Positions 33,107-45,336 of a DNA stretch of 64,000 nucleotides are shown here, in pieces. The notes below the pieces were generated by a model. The model did no database searches, had not been told where the DNA came from, and was given only the letters and a program-made list of their open reading frames with translations. This DNA comes from Hyaloperonospora brassicae (Eukaryota > Oomycota > Peronosporomycetes > Peronosporales > Peronosporaceae): the NCBI GenBank assembly GCA_947650285.1, contig CANTFL010001472.1, forward strand, positions 18,513-82,512, read 5' to 3'. Numbering within the stretch: the first letter of the stretch is position 1; each line of letters opens with the position of its first letter. The position numbers were made by a program, and so were the translations under genes.

Positions 33107-35020
33107 ATGGACGCCGAATTGGTGCAGCTCGTGCGCGAACAAGAGCTCTTCCTCCAGCAGCGGAAGCGTCCGTCGGCAACTGTCACTCGGTGTGGCACTG
33201 CTCTCGAGCGAGCATCAGGCGGGCACCCGAATCCAGAGCTCGTGGATCCCGCGCCTCGACACGGCGCTAGTCAAATGATGAAGAATGTCGTGGAGCGCCA
33301 CGCGACGGTATCAGTGGGTCTTAACGAGCGGTTGGTGCTCCGTGGGTCAAATCCAAAAAACCCACTGGGGCTTCCAAGTGCCGCTCGACGGCAGGGGCTG
33401 GGGGACAAGAAGGACGATCGTCGTGGTCGTACGAAATCCTCTCGTTTTGGGCGACGATGGCGCGCAGGGCAGCAGCATGCGGACAAAAAGACGTCTGACA
33501 CGGTGGAAATGCGCGCAATCGACGCGATGAGCCGCGCGCGCGTGCGAGACATGAGCGCGCAGGAGGTACAGGAAGCGCAGCAAGAGCGCGTGCAGACGCT
33601 GGACGCGCAACTGATTGCCAAATTGCGGAGTCGACGCCAACCTGTGAAAGTCAGAGCGAGCATTCACTCGACCGAGCGCGCGCGTGTGTTGACAGAAGAA
33701 GAAAAAGGAGAAGCAGCAGATGGAAAAGATGGAAGAGATGGAGATGGGAAAGATGGAGACGATGGGGAGGAAGGCGTGACACGGGAGATGCGCACGACGC
33801 ACATGATGCAACAGCTGGCAGCAGTCAAGACGGACGAGGAGCTCCAGGCGCAAGTCGAGCTCTTGCTACTGGAAGAGCGTGCGAAGCCCGAATGGACGCA
33901 GCGCCAGAGCGGGACGGTCAAAGACAGAAGACGGAGTGGACAGCATCAAGCGCGTTGCTATGCAGACGCGACGCGACGCTCGAGCGCTTTGACTTGGACG
34001 GGAACCTGCTCGAAGCGACGGACGCCGAGTTGTCCATGCATTCCGGTTTGTTCCACCACGGCGACGACCCAAAAGCTGCGGGGTACACTGTACCGGAGCT
34101 GTTGCACCTCGCACGTAGCACTGTGGCGAGCCAGCGCACCATGGCGCTCCAAGTCGTGGCCAAAATTTTACATCGACGACAGTTGCTGGCAAACGCTTCT
34201 CGTCCTCTTGTACCACGAACATTCCCTAGTGACAGGGCAATGACGCTTCGAATTGTGCTGGACGACCAGAACTATACGGCGCTAGGTACTGCTGTGTCTG
34301 CCTCTCATGCGTTTGTCGTTCCTGTGGAAACTGACGATTGTCTTCTTGACAAGCGCTTGTACCCTGAGCTCAAGCATGGCACCGTTGTACTGCCTCCAAG
34401 TGTTCACCTCCACCGCAACGGACATGGCGCTCAAACGAACAGCGAGGGCTGTGACTCATACGACGCTAAAGAGGTGGTGTACATTGACACAAGCGAGACT
34501 GATGATGGATCGAGCATCAGCGACGAGGATATCGCATCGCTGAATCGGTCCAAGCTCTTTAAACATGGATCTAGGCACGCGGCTATGCTACATTCTCGAG
34601 ACGATTGAGCTGCCGAGCCAAACGCCGCAGAGAAAATGCTGGAGATTCTGACCACGGTAGCTCGCCATTCGACGGGTGCAGCTCACGAACTCAGCCCAAA
34701 TGCCTGACTGTTGTGATTGCTATAGCAGCGGAACATTGAAAACGGAGAAATGTTGATTTTCCAAGAGGGTAACGCACGGTCGCTGCAGCTGTCGTTGAAG
34801 GTCTTACAGCTGGTGCGAGGCCTTTATCAGGGACAACGCAGCGTAGCTTCTGCACTCATAGCGAACGGTGTTATTCACAGTACGAAAGGTGTCCCAGCTC
34901 TCGAAAAATGTCCACTGATAAAAATGACGAAGAAGCTGTGGCACTGTTTGGTGACATGTGGGTGGAAAGCCTCGCATTTAGCACAATCCCCTGGGACACG
35001 GCCTCAATTGTCGCTGATTT
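33107..35020 (+). pseudogene. RPAP1-like gene, 5' part, left copy
   Basis: RPAP1 is a conserved eukaryotic factor associated with RNA polymerase II assembly and nuclear import. Starting at MDAELVQLVREQELFLQQ (33107), residue 149 onward reads MSAQEVQEAQQERVQTLD...LIAKLRSR, the conserved N-terminal RPAP1 motif. A later frame has FDLDGNLLEA then HHGDDPKAAGYTVPELLHLA and QRTMALQVVAKIL, the RPAP1 C-terminal domain signature. The first frame runs to 34243 and the second is 33892-34608, so at least one frameshift separates them (33860-33990). Similarity then hops frame again (AEKMLEILTTVARHS at 34620, then 34750-35025). The copy stops where the LTR begins at 35021, so most of the gene is missing. 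Family assignment is from memory of the motifs. Confidence 0.7.
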
Positions 35021-35499
35021 TGTAGCGGAGCTACGCAGCTCCTTCAGTTAGAGGAAGACATAACGCTCAGTGAACAAACGTTAGTTCAAAGAACCCGACT
35101 CAGATAGTCAACAAGATCAAGAGCTTACAATTCATGTTTAAGGGGAGCAAACGATTCAAAGAATTACGCCCCAGGGTGCTCAAGAGTAGCTGCCTTAACA
35201 AGTCGTTTGCTGAACTCATAACGATCGAAGACGCCTTGGAAAGACACGTGTATGATACAGGTCACAGGAAAACCGAACTTTACTCGTTGTTATCCAAAAG
35301 AACACATCGGACTAAATGTACTTAATCTAGACACTAATGTTTTTCATCAATACCTCTTATGCGATCTCTTTCTTTAGTGGCTAACACAAGTCATCCCCCA
35401 ACAACTGACCTGGTATTCGAATGTCATTTTAACAAGATACCATCCCTGTTGTAAATTAAACAAATTTTAGGCTGGCAAGCGACGTGTAACCCCGTAACA
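35021..35499 (-). mobile_element. G2 LTR closing the RPAP1 fragment, left
   Basis: A 479-bp LTR in reverse orientation (TGTAGCGGAG ... CCCGTAACA). The RPAP1 side is GATTT, the complement of AAATC beside the right copy. The other side (CACGT) shows no duplication and runs directly into Copia C3, so this is not a clean solo LTR. Confidence 0.8.
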
Positions 35500-35501
35500 C
35501 A

Positions 35502-35705
35502 CGTCATGTCTCAACGGTCAAGTTGTCACTGCGTCGCTCTAACCGTCAATTTCCGTCTCTCCCTATCCCTCCCTTAAACCGTGTCTCCCTGATCCCACAT
35601 AACATGATGTCACACAGCCCGTCAATCAAATGATACCCTCACATGTTATAGCCCTTGACCATGGAAACATGGAAATATGTAAAACAAATTCGTTTCCAAC
35701 AAATG
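35502..35705 (-). repeat. C3 3' LTR (shortened)
   Basis: Shares CGTC.TGTC.CAACGGTCAAG, ATCCCACAT, AATCA..TGATACC and TTGAC...GAAACATG in order with 40401-40720. It lacks about 100 bp that are present there. Confidence 0.55.
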
Positions 35706-35996
35706 CAACGAAGACAAATCGGTGTCATCCTGGATGACCTTAATCTTGAGTATCCCTCATATTTTTTCTATTCTAGGCGACGGCAATGGCTTTGTCAGTA
35801 TGCCCGTATTCATGTCTTACGACTTCACGCATCTTGTTACCACAATTTTTTCTTGTACATGATAGAAAATGAGCTTGAAACGTATGTCGATTTGCTCGAA
35901 GCTCGAGGTACTCTGCTTAAATTCTAGCTGCTTGATTGCAGCTTGGATGTGTATCAGCATCGGCATACGGATCACGCACACTCATCTACATCTCGT

Positions 35997-38900
35997 TTAG
36001 TATACCCTCGTGCCCAGCAGCTTGCGACCAGATCGCGACGCCGAGATGAACTCTTCTTCCATAGTGGTCAGCGATACTCCTGATTGCTTCTTGCACAACC
36101 ACAGAACAACAGCTTCGTCCATAGTTAGCACATATCCATATACAGACTTACGGTCAGCCTTGTATGGATCGAAGTCTGCATTGCTCCAGTACTCGATCCT
36201 AACGTCCCTTGATGTCGTTCCATCACCATTCAGGTGCAACTTTAAGTTCTTCAACATCTTCAAGTATCGCATGATCCTCTTGGCGTTCTTTCAATCCTTG
36301 ACCACCGGCCTTTGCGTCTGTCTCGTGGTCTTGCGCACAGCAAAATAAATCGGGACGCGTGCATCATGCAATCCACTCAGGACTCTCCACCATTAATTAA
36401 TTTTTATTACATTGGTTCGACCTTTGCGTTCCTCGCGAGTAGTTAGCCTTAATCAGTCTCATCATCTAGGCTACAATCATTCCCATTGGAGTTTTCACAC
36501 CGTTTGCTGAGTCTAATCCAAACTCCTTCCGCAACAGTGTAATCGTCACATGATGATACACGAAATACTCAGTCGTGTCGTAAGTTTTAATGCGTATCCC
36601 TGGAAACTTATTTACGATATATATTTCATTGATAGACAGATAACTCATCTCAACAAACGACTCGTCGACAGCGTTTTACTTGGTTCCGAGGACCAACAGG
36701 TCATCAACGTAGACGCTAATCACAGTGTATGTCTGTCCTTGGTACTTGTAGTAAAAGCATATATCCGTCGTCCATTGTCTGAATTCAATCTGACGCAGCT
36801 TGGAGTCAAAGAATTTGTTTCATAGTCGTCCGGCCTGTTTCAAACTCTACAGCGACTTCTTCAGCAGTAGTGCTAAGTTGTTTGACAATTTTACTCCCAG
36901 ACTCTCGAGCTATTTCTCGCTCACAACCATTCCCTTGCACGAGTTCATGTAAATGTGCTGGTGCTCCTCTTTTTCGGACTTGAAGTTTGCGTTGGGCATA
37001 TCACCGTGGTACGTTCCACCGTCTGTAGAGCACCAGGATCAACTTCACCGTTTCCAAGCCCACGGCTGCCGCAAATGTGAGAGTATAATTCACTCCGAGT
37101 GCCCGTTCGTTTTCTTAAACAACCAAAAAAGGCTTGTATCGATCTATTTGCCCGTTTGCATGGTCTAGGTCTTGTATACTCACTTGTCGTACAACACATG
37201 TGCACTCTTAAGTGGCACCACAACCTTTTAACGTTGTTTGAGATCGGTGCATCCAATTCTTCAGTCATAGCAGTGACCCACTGCTGTTGATTTTTCTCCC
37301 TCCCGTTTCCCCATTATGTTTGGGGTCTTGCACCATAATCGCATTGACGAAATACTTTGATTCAGCAAATTCTTCAGTCGAAAGCTTTCAGCTTGTTGTT
37401 TACTGACCGGTATAGCACCGTGTCGCTCTCTCGTCCAGCCTGATCTTCGATCTTTGTACTACTTTTTGTTAGGTATCTTGACACTTGATTGTCCTTGAAA
37501 ACCCGATTGGTCATTATTAAGTGACTTCTCATGACCATCAACGTCATCCAGGCCAGAATTGAGGTTATCGTTTTGCTCTCCCGACAATGTTTCGATGTGT
37601 TTATCATCTTGCGTCATCCACGACCACCTTCTTCTTGAGGATGTAAACCTTGTACCCCTTTTTTAATCACTCTTGCCAATTATTATGGCCGCCTTTCCGC
37701 GCTCTCCGAGTGACGTTTTCCTTGCATCAACGTGGGTTGTGCATGCAGAAGCGAATACAATGATGTTGTTTAACTTTGGCACATATAGATTTAAATACTT
37801 CATTGGAGGTACAAAACGAGGATTGTTTCTGCTTCGGGTCAGAATTTACAGTAAAAACCCGGTGGCCTCGCTCCTGAAAGACAGAATTAGGTTCTACGCA
37901 CAAACCATGCTTCGTACCATGTTCATAATCGTTCGCTGCATCTTTAATCTTTGCCATTACTGGCCTGGTTTCTGGCTTCATTCACTTGACGTAAAGCACC
38001 TGTTGCCGATCAAAATAAATCCAACTTTGTGCATTTTTCACCTCCTTCCGTGCGTAGCACGTGGGGCTAGCAGTCCAATTTGCATCCGAAGTTCACGAGG
38101 AAATAATTGAACTTGAGTGATGCAACATCCTTGGACTTGGCTAAACACACGCGGCAGTAATTGGACCGATGTTCAACGAACTTTTACCACGTAAAGAATA
38201 CTCAGGCGATCTCGTGGAGTCATCAGACCTCCTATATCGGATCATATTACATCGCCTATGACACCGATGGGCGAATTTATGCCTGTGTCGCTTTTTGACT
38301 GCACTCTTTTAAATTGTTTTCCTATAGCACACGCCAGTTAATTCATGTGTGTTGTGTCCATTGATTTGATGACTAAAGCCGATTCTTTGGTCATCTTGAT
38401 AATCGTGTCGAAACAAAGGTGATACAGCCGTCAATGAAAGTGCATCAACCTACTACGCTGAATATCCGAATCGAGTTCATATTCTGGTGAGTTGAGTACT
38501 GCCATCGTCGCCTTCCGTAAGGTGCCACTGAACATGGATCTTGGTCCTATCACTTCAACAATCAACACATTGTTGTTGAAATCAACATCTATAATCGGTT
38601 CACCCCTGAGTCCAGAGGTCAACACACACCTCCCTCCTCGATATTCAATAACGCATCCTTTAGCCTAGAGCTTGCCACAGGAAATGATGTTTCGCTCCAG
38701 TACGGCAGCGTACTGGACATCGAGGAGTCGTATGGTATTGACGACTCCAAGCGCAACAACCTCAATGTCGACGCTTCCTTGTTTGGTCATGCTCATCACA
38801 CATCCGTCGGTGGCTGCAGTCAAACATCCGCTGTGAAAGTCTTCCGGGTATACCAGCAGACTTAGGTCATTGACCAAGTGTCTGCTTGACCCACTGTCGA

Positions 38901-39530
38901 GAATCCATTGATGTTCCAAAATGCCTTTACCACTGCCAATTGCAAAGGGAAGTTTGCCCTTGAGCTATTATTCTTCCTTCACAGGCACATCGACATGATA
39001 TGTCCGACTACCACATACTTGTAACATATACGTTCATCACCGTGACCGAATTTCGTCTTCCCCTTCGTTAAAGCCTTGTCTTTTGACTCCTTACTTGTCT
39101 CGACAATGTCCACCGCGTCTCGTCCTAGGTTCTTTGCATGTGTGTCGATCTCCGTCGACTGCGCCAATTGTGATAGTTCCTCAGCCTGTCTTAAGGGGTC
39201 AGTACTATAACTTATCCTAACCTGGACAGCATGGACGTCCGCATGTGCGGGTCCGCCTAGTGTATAATGTTGTCGATCACCAAGTTGTCCGCCCCTCCGA
39301 ATGCATCACTCACGGCTTTCAGGTACAAAATGGTCCGTCTACCTTCTGTGTCCCGCCTTCGGAGACGTAAACAGCTTCGTGCTCTGCGTAGGTGATATCT
39401 TGGTGTTGAAAGGCTGAAGTAGTCGTTGCATGGCATGTTCCAGAGTTTGAATTTAAGACCACCAATTCTCAACCTGCCGACGGTCGTACGTCTGCGCTTT
39501 GCAGAACAAGTGTTGCACCAATAAACCAAC
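35997..39530 (-). pseudogene. C3 gag-pol, broken
   Basis: Right to left on the minus strand. A Gag-like frame lies at 39257-39529. A zinc-knuckle relic at 38979-39167 reads CYKYVVVGHIMSMC, with the second Cys lost. The protease at 38665-38919 has DSGSSRHLV. Integrase fragments follow between 38600 and 37700. The RT N-part (AMTEELDAPISNNV) is near 37270, a YVDD equivalent at about 36695-36706 on the minus strand, and LLRKEFGLDSANGVKTPMG near 36490-36545. RNase H at 35997-36272 has YWSNADF and TTMEEEFIS. Frames change many times, so no protein longer than about 90 residues remains. Confidence 0.75.
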
Positions 39531-40400
39531 CTTTACTTCTTCCGGTCATGCAAATTCACAGGCGCGCTCCGCAACCCCGACTTGACGAGCAAATTTCTTG
39601 CCCATTCAAGGAATTTACTTCCAAATTCATGGAAGAGTTTCTTGCCGTCGAAGTTTGCATTGCAATTCTTCGGTGCCGCGCGTCCGGCATCCCTGAACTT
39701 GCGGTCCATGTTTAATTTACATCATGTTCGGCATACCCACACCGGGATATTAAGCCGAAGGAGCCCTCTGTCTGTGGTGTACATGTTTGGGTCGAGGCCC
39801 CATGTTGAGATCTGCAGCTCCATGTTGCCCATGGTGCGCATCAACATTTGCTTGATCTTGCCGTCATGATCCAAATTGCGGCGCCGGCGACACGTTAATG
39901 ATATTCTTAAGAAGAGTGGTACAATTTAAGGCCTGAATAGCCACCCCCTCTTCCACTCCCAGGATCGAACTAAAAATTGATTCTGATGATACTTTTTTGG
40001 TTCCTGCCGGCTTGCTCCCTCTAGGAAGACTGCATCCGATTCATTCGTTTGGAGTTGTCCCCAATTATAGCCATCATATTGTCCATCTTCGACACGGACG
40101 CTGTTGACTATTCTTCGAGGCTATATCGACGGCCTTGCTAGGACCGTCGATTTCAAGATGGGTCCAGATTGAGTAGCTGCACCCATTTCAAGCGTTACGA
40201 TTAAACTCATGATCTTTTGGTTTGTCTGCTTTAACAAATTCACTCGTGCACAGTTAGGTAGATGTAAAAGTGAGATATTGTTGATTATACCTGCTTTTGA
40301 TCGTCAATACTACACTATATGCTTGTACTGCAACTTGTCCACATACTGATGGCATCCGTCTTCCTGCTCGTACCATACGCCGTCTCGTATTGCAATCGTA

Positions 40401-40720
40401 TCGTCCTGTCCCAACGGTCAAGTTTTCACTGCGTCGCTCCACCCGTCATTCCCCGTATATATCTTTTTCACCCATAAATCGTATCTTTTCGATCCCACAT
40501 GACAATCTGTTAAGTCCCAACGGTTAAGATGTCTCTTCGTCGGTCCAAGCGTCAAGCCTCATTTATTTATGTCCCATCCACAGATCGTTTCTTCGCGGTC
40601 CTACATTACAAGCCCTTAAATAACCCACCAATCAGGTGATACCAACACAAATTATATCACTTGACTACTGAAACATGCTATCATATCAAACACAACCGTT
40701 TCTAGCACCCCGACCACCCC
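40401..40720 (-). repeat. C3 5' LTR with internal duplication
   Basis: Contains two copies of a CCCAACGGT(C/T)AAG...CTTCGTCGGTCC / ACTGCGTCGCTCC unit about 105 bp apart (40410 and about 40515). The shorter partner at 35502 has one copy. Confidence 0.5.
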
Positions 40721-41534
40721 CGACGTTGCTTTTTAATAAGGGAGCCACCAGTTCCATGCGACGAGATTCATGAAACGACGTCGTCGTAAGGGTTAATATC
40801 AGTATCTTGTGAAGGGAATGGGTGCTCAATTCCGTTGAGATCAAGAGAGCTGGAGGTACCCCTTCGGCAGGATTGCTTATACACCTTGGGTATTTTTGAA
40901 CATCGTGGCAAGGTTATTCCTAAGACCGAGCACGATTATCACCTTCAGTGGTGTGATGAAGCGTATTGCTTTGCAACACGTGGCTGGAACCTGCGGGTAC
41001 CGGCGTAGCTGGAGCTTAGCTGGAGCAATTACGCAACTGGTCTCTGGCCTTGATCTTGGCTTAGTCACACCGAAGCTTTCGTTCTGGATGAATGTCTGTC
41101 ACATCGGTACTTGATCTCATAAGACTCAATGCTACTGAGATGTCATTTTCGATACACCCAGCGGACGAACGAATTGTCTTCTTACTCCTGAGATTCGCCC
41201 GCGAATACGAGAATGGTTATACCATATCATTGGAACCGGTGCACTCCGTGCTTGTACGTCAAGTCGCGCCTTGTATTGACGTTGGGTAGTCAAATACGGC
41301 TCCTGGTATTAATCTGGAAGTACCTGCCGACTGGACACCCGCTCAGAAGAAGTGGGCTCGTACCGATGTCCCACGTTGCCGACGAACGGCCAGACGTTTC
41401 CAGTTAACGTTTTTCCACACTAGGTGAATAGATCACGTAGCCATGGTAACCTGCCAGGGTAGCAGCAAGCTGCGTACGACGCAGAAATCATTCTTCTTGC
41501 TAAACAGCCAGCTGCTGTTGCTCATCAAGCGGAT

Positions 41535-41798
41535 TTATGATGAGGGCATCGTCAAAATCGGTGTTTGACGCTGCGCCAACGGGTCGTTGGCTTCGCCCCG
41601 TTTGGTGAATGTAGAAGGTGCCGTATGAGTCTTTGCCTCATACACAGATGTGTTAGACAGTGTCACTCCTTTATGGTGGACACTGGTATCGCTACCACAG
41701 TCGACCTCCTCTTCGTGATTGAGATAAAGGAAGCTTGTCGGAGACTCGAGAGGCAGCGATGCCATGGTGTTTGGTGCTTTGACCAACCGCGAGGTCAA
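41535..41798 (-). pseudogene. G2 antisense ORF, N-terminal relic
   Basis: MASLPLESPTSFLYLNHEEE...VDCGSDTSVH parallels MALPPNESRTLSSYLNFDED...VDYGSDTSVH at 31042 in copy A. The start lies about 110 bp before the LTR in both. The remainder is broken. It gives a second G2 copy of the antisense start region. Confidence 0.65.
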
Positions 41799-41873
41799 GC
41801 GCGCATAATCCGACCTCTTCGAGAAAAGAGATCGATTAACGTTTTGTGGTACCGCCAGTCTGGTGGGGATAGT

Positions 41874-42352
41874 TGTAACGGGGTTACACGTTGGATAGTA
41901 GCCTAGAATTTGTTTAATTTACAACAGGGATGGTATCTTGTTAAAATGACATTCGAATACCAGGTCAGTTGTTGGGGGATGACTTGTGTTAGCCACTAAA
42001 GAAAGAGATCGCATAAGAGGTATTGATGAAAAACATTAGTGTCTAGATTAAGTACATTTAGTCCGATGTGTTCTTTTGGATAACAACGAGTAAAGTTCGG
42101 TTTTCCTGTGACCTGTATCATACACGTGTCTTTCCAAGGCGTCTTCGATCGTTATGAGTTCAGCAAACGACTTGTTAAGGCAGCTACTCTTGAGCACCCT
42201 GGGGCGTAATTCTTTGAATCGTTTGCTCCCCTTAAACATGAATTGTAAGCTCTTGATCTTGTTGACTATCTGAGTCGGGTTCTTTGAACTAACGTTTGTT
42301 CACTGAGCGTTATGTCTTCCTCTAACTGAAGGAGCTGCGTAGCTCCGCTACA
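41874..42352 (+). repeat. G2 3' LTR at inner end of IR2 right arm
   Basis: 479 bp, nearly the exact reverse complement of 35021-35499. It is followed by AAATC and the RPAP1-like fragment. Confidence 0.9.
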
Positions 42353-44250
42353 AAATCAGCGACAATTGAGGCCGTGTCCCAGGGGATTGTGCTAAATGCG
42401 AGGCTTTCCACCCACATGTCACCAAACGGTGCCACAGCTTCTTCGTCATTTTTATCAGTGGACACCTTTCGTACTGTGAATAACACCGTTTGCTATGAGT
42501 GCAGAAGCTACGCTGCGTTGTCCCTGATAAAGGCCTCGCACCAGCTGTAAGACCTTCAACGACAGCTGCAGCGACCGTGCGTTACCCTCTTGGAAAATCA
42601 ACATTTCTCCGTTTTCAATGTTCCGCTGCTATAGCAATCACAACAGTCAGGCATTTGGGCTGAGTTCGTGAGCTGCACCCGTCGAATGGCGAGCTACCGT
42701 GGTCAGAATCTCCAGCATTTTCTCTGCGGCGTTTGGCTCGGCAGCTCAATCGTCTCGAGAATGTAGCATAGCCGCGTGCCTAGAGATCGATGTTTAAAAG
42801 AGCTTGGACCGATTCAGCGCTGCGATATCCTCGTCGCTGATGCTCGATCCATCATCAGTCTCGCTTGTGTCAATGTACACCACCTCTTTAGCGTCGTATG
42901 AGTCACAGCCCTCGCTGTTCGTTTGAGCGCCATGTCCGTTGCGGTGGAGGTGAACACTTGGAGGCAGTACAACGGTGCCATGCTTGAGCTCAGGGTACAA
43001 GCGCTTGTCAAGAAGACAATCGTCAGTTTCCACAGGAACGACAAACGCATGAGAGGCAGACACAGCAGTACCTAGCGCCGTATAGTTCTGGTCGTCCAGC
43101 ACAATTCGAAGCGTCATTGCCCTGTCACTAGGGAATGTTCGTGGTACAAGAGGACGAGAAGCGTTTGCCAGCAACTGTCGTCGATGTAAAATTTTGGCCA
43201 CGACTTGGAGCGCCATGGTGCGCTGGCTCGCCACAGTGCTACGTGCGAGGTGCAACAGCTCCGGTACAGTGTACCCCGCAGCTTCTGGGTCGTCGCCGTG
43301 GTGGAACAAACCGGAATGCATGGACAACTCGGCGTCCGTCGCTTCGAGCAGGTTCCCGTCCAAGTCAAAGCGCTCGAGCGTCGCGTCGCGTCTGCAAAGC
43401 AACGCGCTTGATGCTGTCCACTCCGTCTTCTGTCTTTGACCGTCCCGCTCTGGCGCTGCGTCCATTCGAGCTTCGCACGCTATTCCAGTGGCAAGAGCTC
43501 GACTTGCGCCTGGAGCTCCTCGTCCGTCTTGACTGCTGCCAGCTGTTGCATCATGTGCGTCGTGCGCATCTCCCGTGTCATGCCTTCCTCCTCATCGTCT
43601 CCATCTTTCCCATCTCCATCTTTTCCATCTTTTCCATCTACTGCTTCTCCTTTTTCTTCTTCTGTCAACACACGCGCGCGCTCGGTCGAGTGAATGCTCG
43701 CTCTGACTTTCACAGGTTGGCGTCGACTCCGCAATTTGGCAATCAGTTGCGCGTCCAGCGTCTGCACGCGCTCTTGCTGCGCTTCCTGTACCTCCTGCGC
43801 GCTCATGTCTCGCACGCGCGCGCGGCTCATCGCGTCGATTGCGCGCATTTCCACCGTGTCAGACGTCTTTTTGTCCGCATGCTGCTGCCCTGCGCGCCAT
43901 CGTCGCCCAAAACGAGAGGATTTCGTACGACCACGACGATCGTCCTTCTTGTCCCCCAGCCCCTGCCGTCGAGCGGCACTTGGAAGCCCCAGTGGGTTTT
44001 TTGGATTTGACCCACGGAGCACCAACCGCTCGTTAAGACCCACTGATACCGTCGCGTGGCGCTCCACGACATTCTTCATCATTTGACTAGCGCCGTGTCG
44101 AGGCGCGGGATCCACGAGCTCTGGATTCGGGTGCCCGCCTGATGCTCGCTCGAGAGCAGTGCCACACCGAGTGACAGTTGCCGACGGACGCTTCCGCTGC
44201 TGGAGGAAGAGCTCTTGTTCGCGCACGAGCTGCACCAATTCGGCGTCCAT
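42353..44250 (-). pseudogene. RPAP1-like gene, 5' part, right copy
   Basis: Mirror of 33107-35020 with the same motifs and the same frame break. One extra lesion: the codon after ...VELLPLE is TAG (near 43480) where the left arm has GAG, so the first frame ends earlier. Other differences are few (EAADGKDGRDG against EAVDGKDGKDG). Both copies are cut at the same base by the LTR, so the insertion preceded the inverted duplication. Neither can encode a full protein. Confidence 0.7.
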
Positions 44251-45180
44251 GTCGATGCTCGATGTCGTTGTCGGTCGCTCGCTCGCGTTGGCGTTGTCGC
44301 GTGGTGCCGGTGGCGAACGTCGTAACTCGTATGTGACGTGCGCCAAACGCGGATGGGTTGAAAAAGGCGGAGGCGAAGTTTACGTGTGGTACGTGAGTTT
44401 AGGCCTTGTTTTGGGTAGAACCCTCACACCTGCAGCAGTGCAAACCGCTTGTAGTTACTGTATACACTACAGGAACTGGAGCTGCTGTACCGTAGAGATT
44501 TTGTAACAGCGTTGTCGCTACTCAGGTATATTCATTCAGTAAGTGTTGCGCCTTTCTGGCCAACGATTGCTCCCTTTTATTCCTTTTCGCATGATTGTAG
44601 AGCAAGTGCTTGTTTGCACCAAAAACGTATTGACGTCGTGTTTGTAAACAGTGTCAACATAAACAGCGGTCGCACGTATCGCCAAGGCGCTCTTCTGCCT
44701 CTATAGCATCAGGTAGTGGTGGCATCAACTTCGCTTACCAATGCACTAGTAAACCATGGGGCGGCACAACATTCACGTGTTCTTTGCCAATGAGCCTCCG
44801 CCAATTGCCTGTTGAAGCTCAGATGTATCGACTACTACGATGCAGCTGCGACGAACAGCGTGCACTGATGATGCGTGCGACTGCGATGGCAGAGGCCGCT
44901 CCGATCTACTCCAAGAGGCCAAACGTCGACGCCTTATCCGGGCTTTGCTACGACTCCATGATACCGGACAGCTGACTAGGACTGTCCTTGCTGTACACGG
45001 ACCCTGTCTCACAATTAGCGCTATATCATCTCGCAATTGAAACTCTGCAATTATTGACTGACGCAGAAAGCTACGCGTATGTATAAGTATGGTCATATCT
45101 TAACGTTGACAGGTGGCAATCGATATCAGGACTAACTTGCGCACGCGCGGCGCGGTAGCTACGGATACTATTCGGTGCGC

Positions 45181-45336
45181 TCTCCAAATATCCGCGGTCA
45201 CACTCTATTGATATTAACCATCATTCGCTTTGCGGGCGTCCTCATTCGGTGGGAATCCCCTCCTTGCGAGGGCCGATGTAGGTGAGGCTGGTCTTGGGCA
45301 TTCTATTCGCGCGACTTCCAGTTGAGTGGAAGGTAG
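45181..45336. other. Short unique stretch
   Basis: Between the IR2 edge and Copia C1. No features. It ends in GGTAG (45332-45336), the left target duplication of C1. Confidence 0.5.

Larger units (their letters stand above)
32177..35499 (+). repeat. IR2 left arm
   Basis: 3.3 kb repeated in inverted orientation at 41874-45180. The outer edge is at GCGCACCGAA (32177) and the inner edge at the 5' end of a G2 LTR (35499). The arms are very similar: within the long RPAP1-like frame only a handful of residues differ. It contains a divergent short frame, an intergenic region, the 5' part of an RPAP1-like gene, and the LTR. Confidence 0.9.
35500..40720 (-). mobile_element. Copia element C3, heavily decayed
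   Basis: Minus-strand Copia remains bounded by two similar non-coding blocks, about 35502-35705 and 40401-40720, that look like its LTRs (both contain CAACGGTCAAG). No target duplication can be seen; the left end abuts a G2 LTR and the right end abuts G2 internal DNA. Domains run right to left: gag, zinc knuckle, protease, integrase, RT, RNase H, all with multiple frameshifts. It is the oldest-looking full element in the window. Confidence 0.75.
40725..42352 (+). mobile_element. G2 3' end fragment
   Basis: Begins abruptly at the chromodomain (40725-40880 parallels 29988-30140), continues through the antisense-ORF region and a GGTGGGGATAG tract (41862-41872), and ends with the 3' LTR 41874-42352. 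The 5' two-thirds of the element are absent, cut at the edge of C3. Confidence 0.8.
41874..45180 (-). repeat. IR2 right arm
   Basis: Inverted partner of 32177-35499. The outer edge is at TTCGGTGCGC (45171-45180), beyond which the flanks differ completely. Arms are 3323 and 3307 bp. Confidence 0.9.

Noticed and set aside
33347..33853. 168-codon minus-strand frame in the left RPAP1-like copy
   Set aside because: Shadow of the sense frame, as above. Both arms have it only because they are copies of one another.
35655..35927. 90-codon plus-strand frame near the C3 left end
   Set aside because: It lies across the C3 LTR and the 3' end of the element on the opposite strand. No motif or duplicate was found.
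43135..44010. 291-codon frame on the plus strand opposite the right RPAP1-like copy
   Set aside because: It is the shadow of the GC-rich, codon-biased RPAP1-like frame on the minus strand. It mirrors 33347-33853 in the left arm, shows only Arg/His/Leu-rich low-complexity sequence and has no domain.
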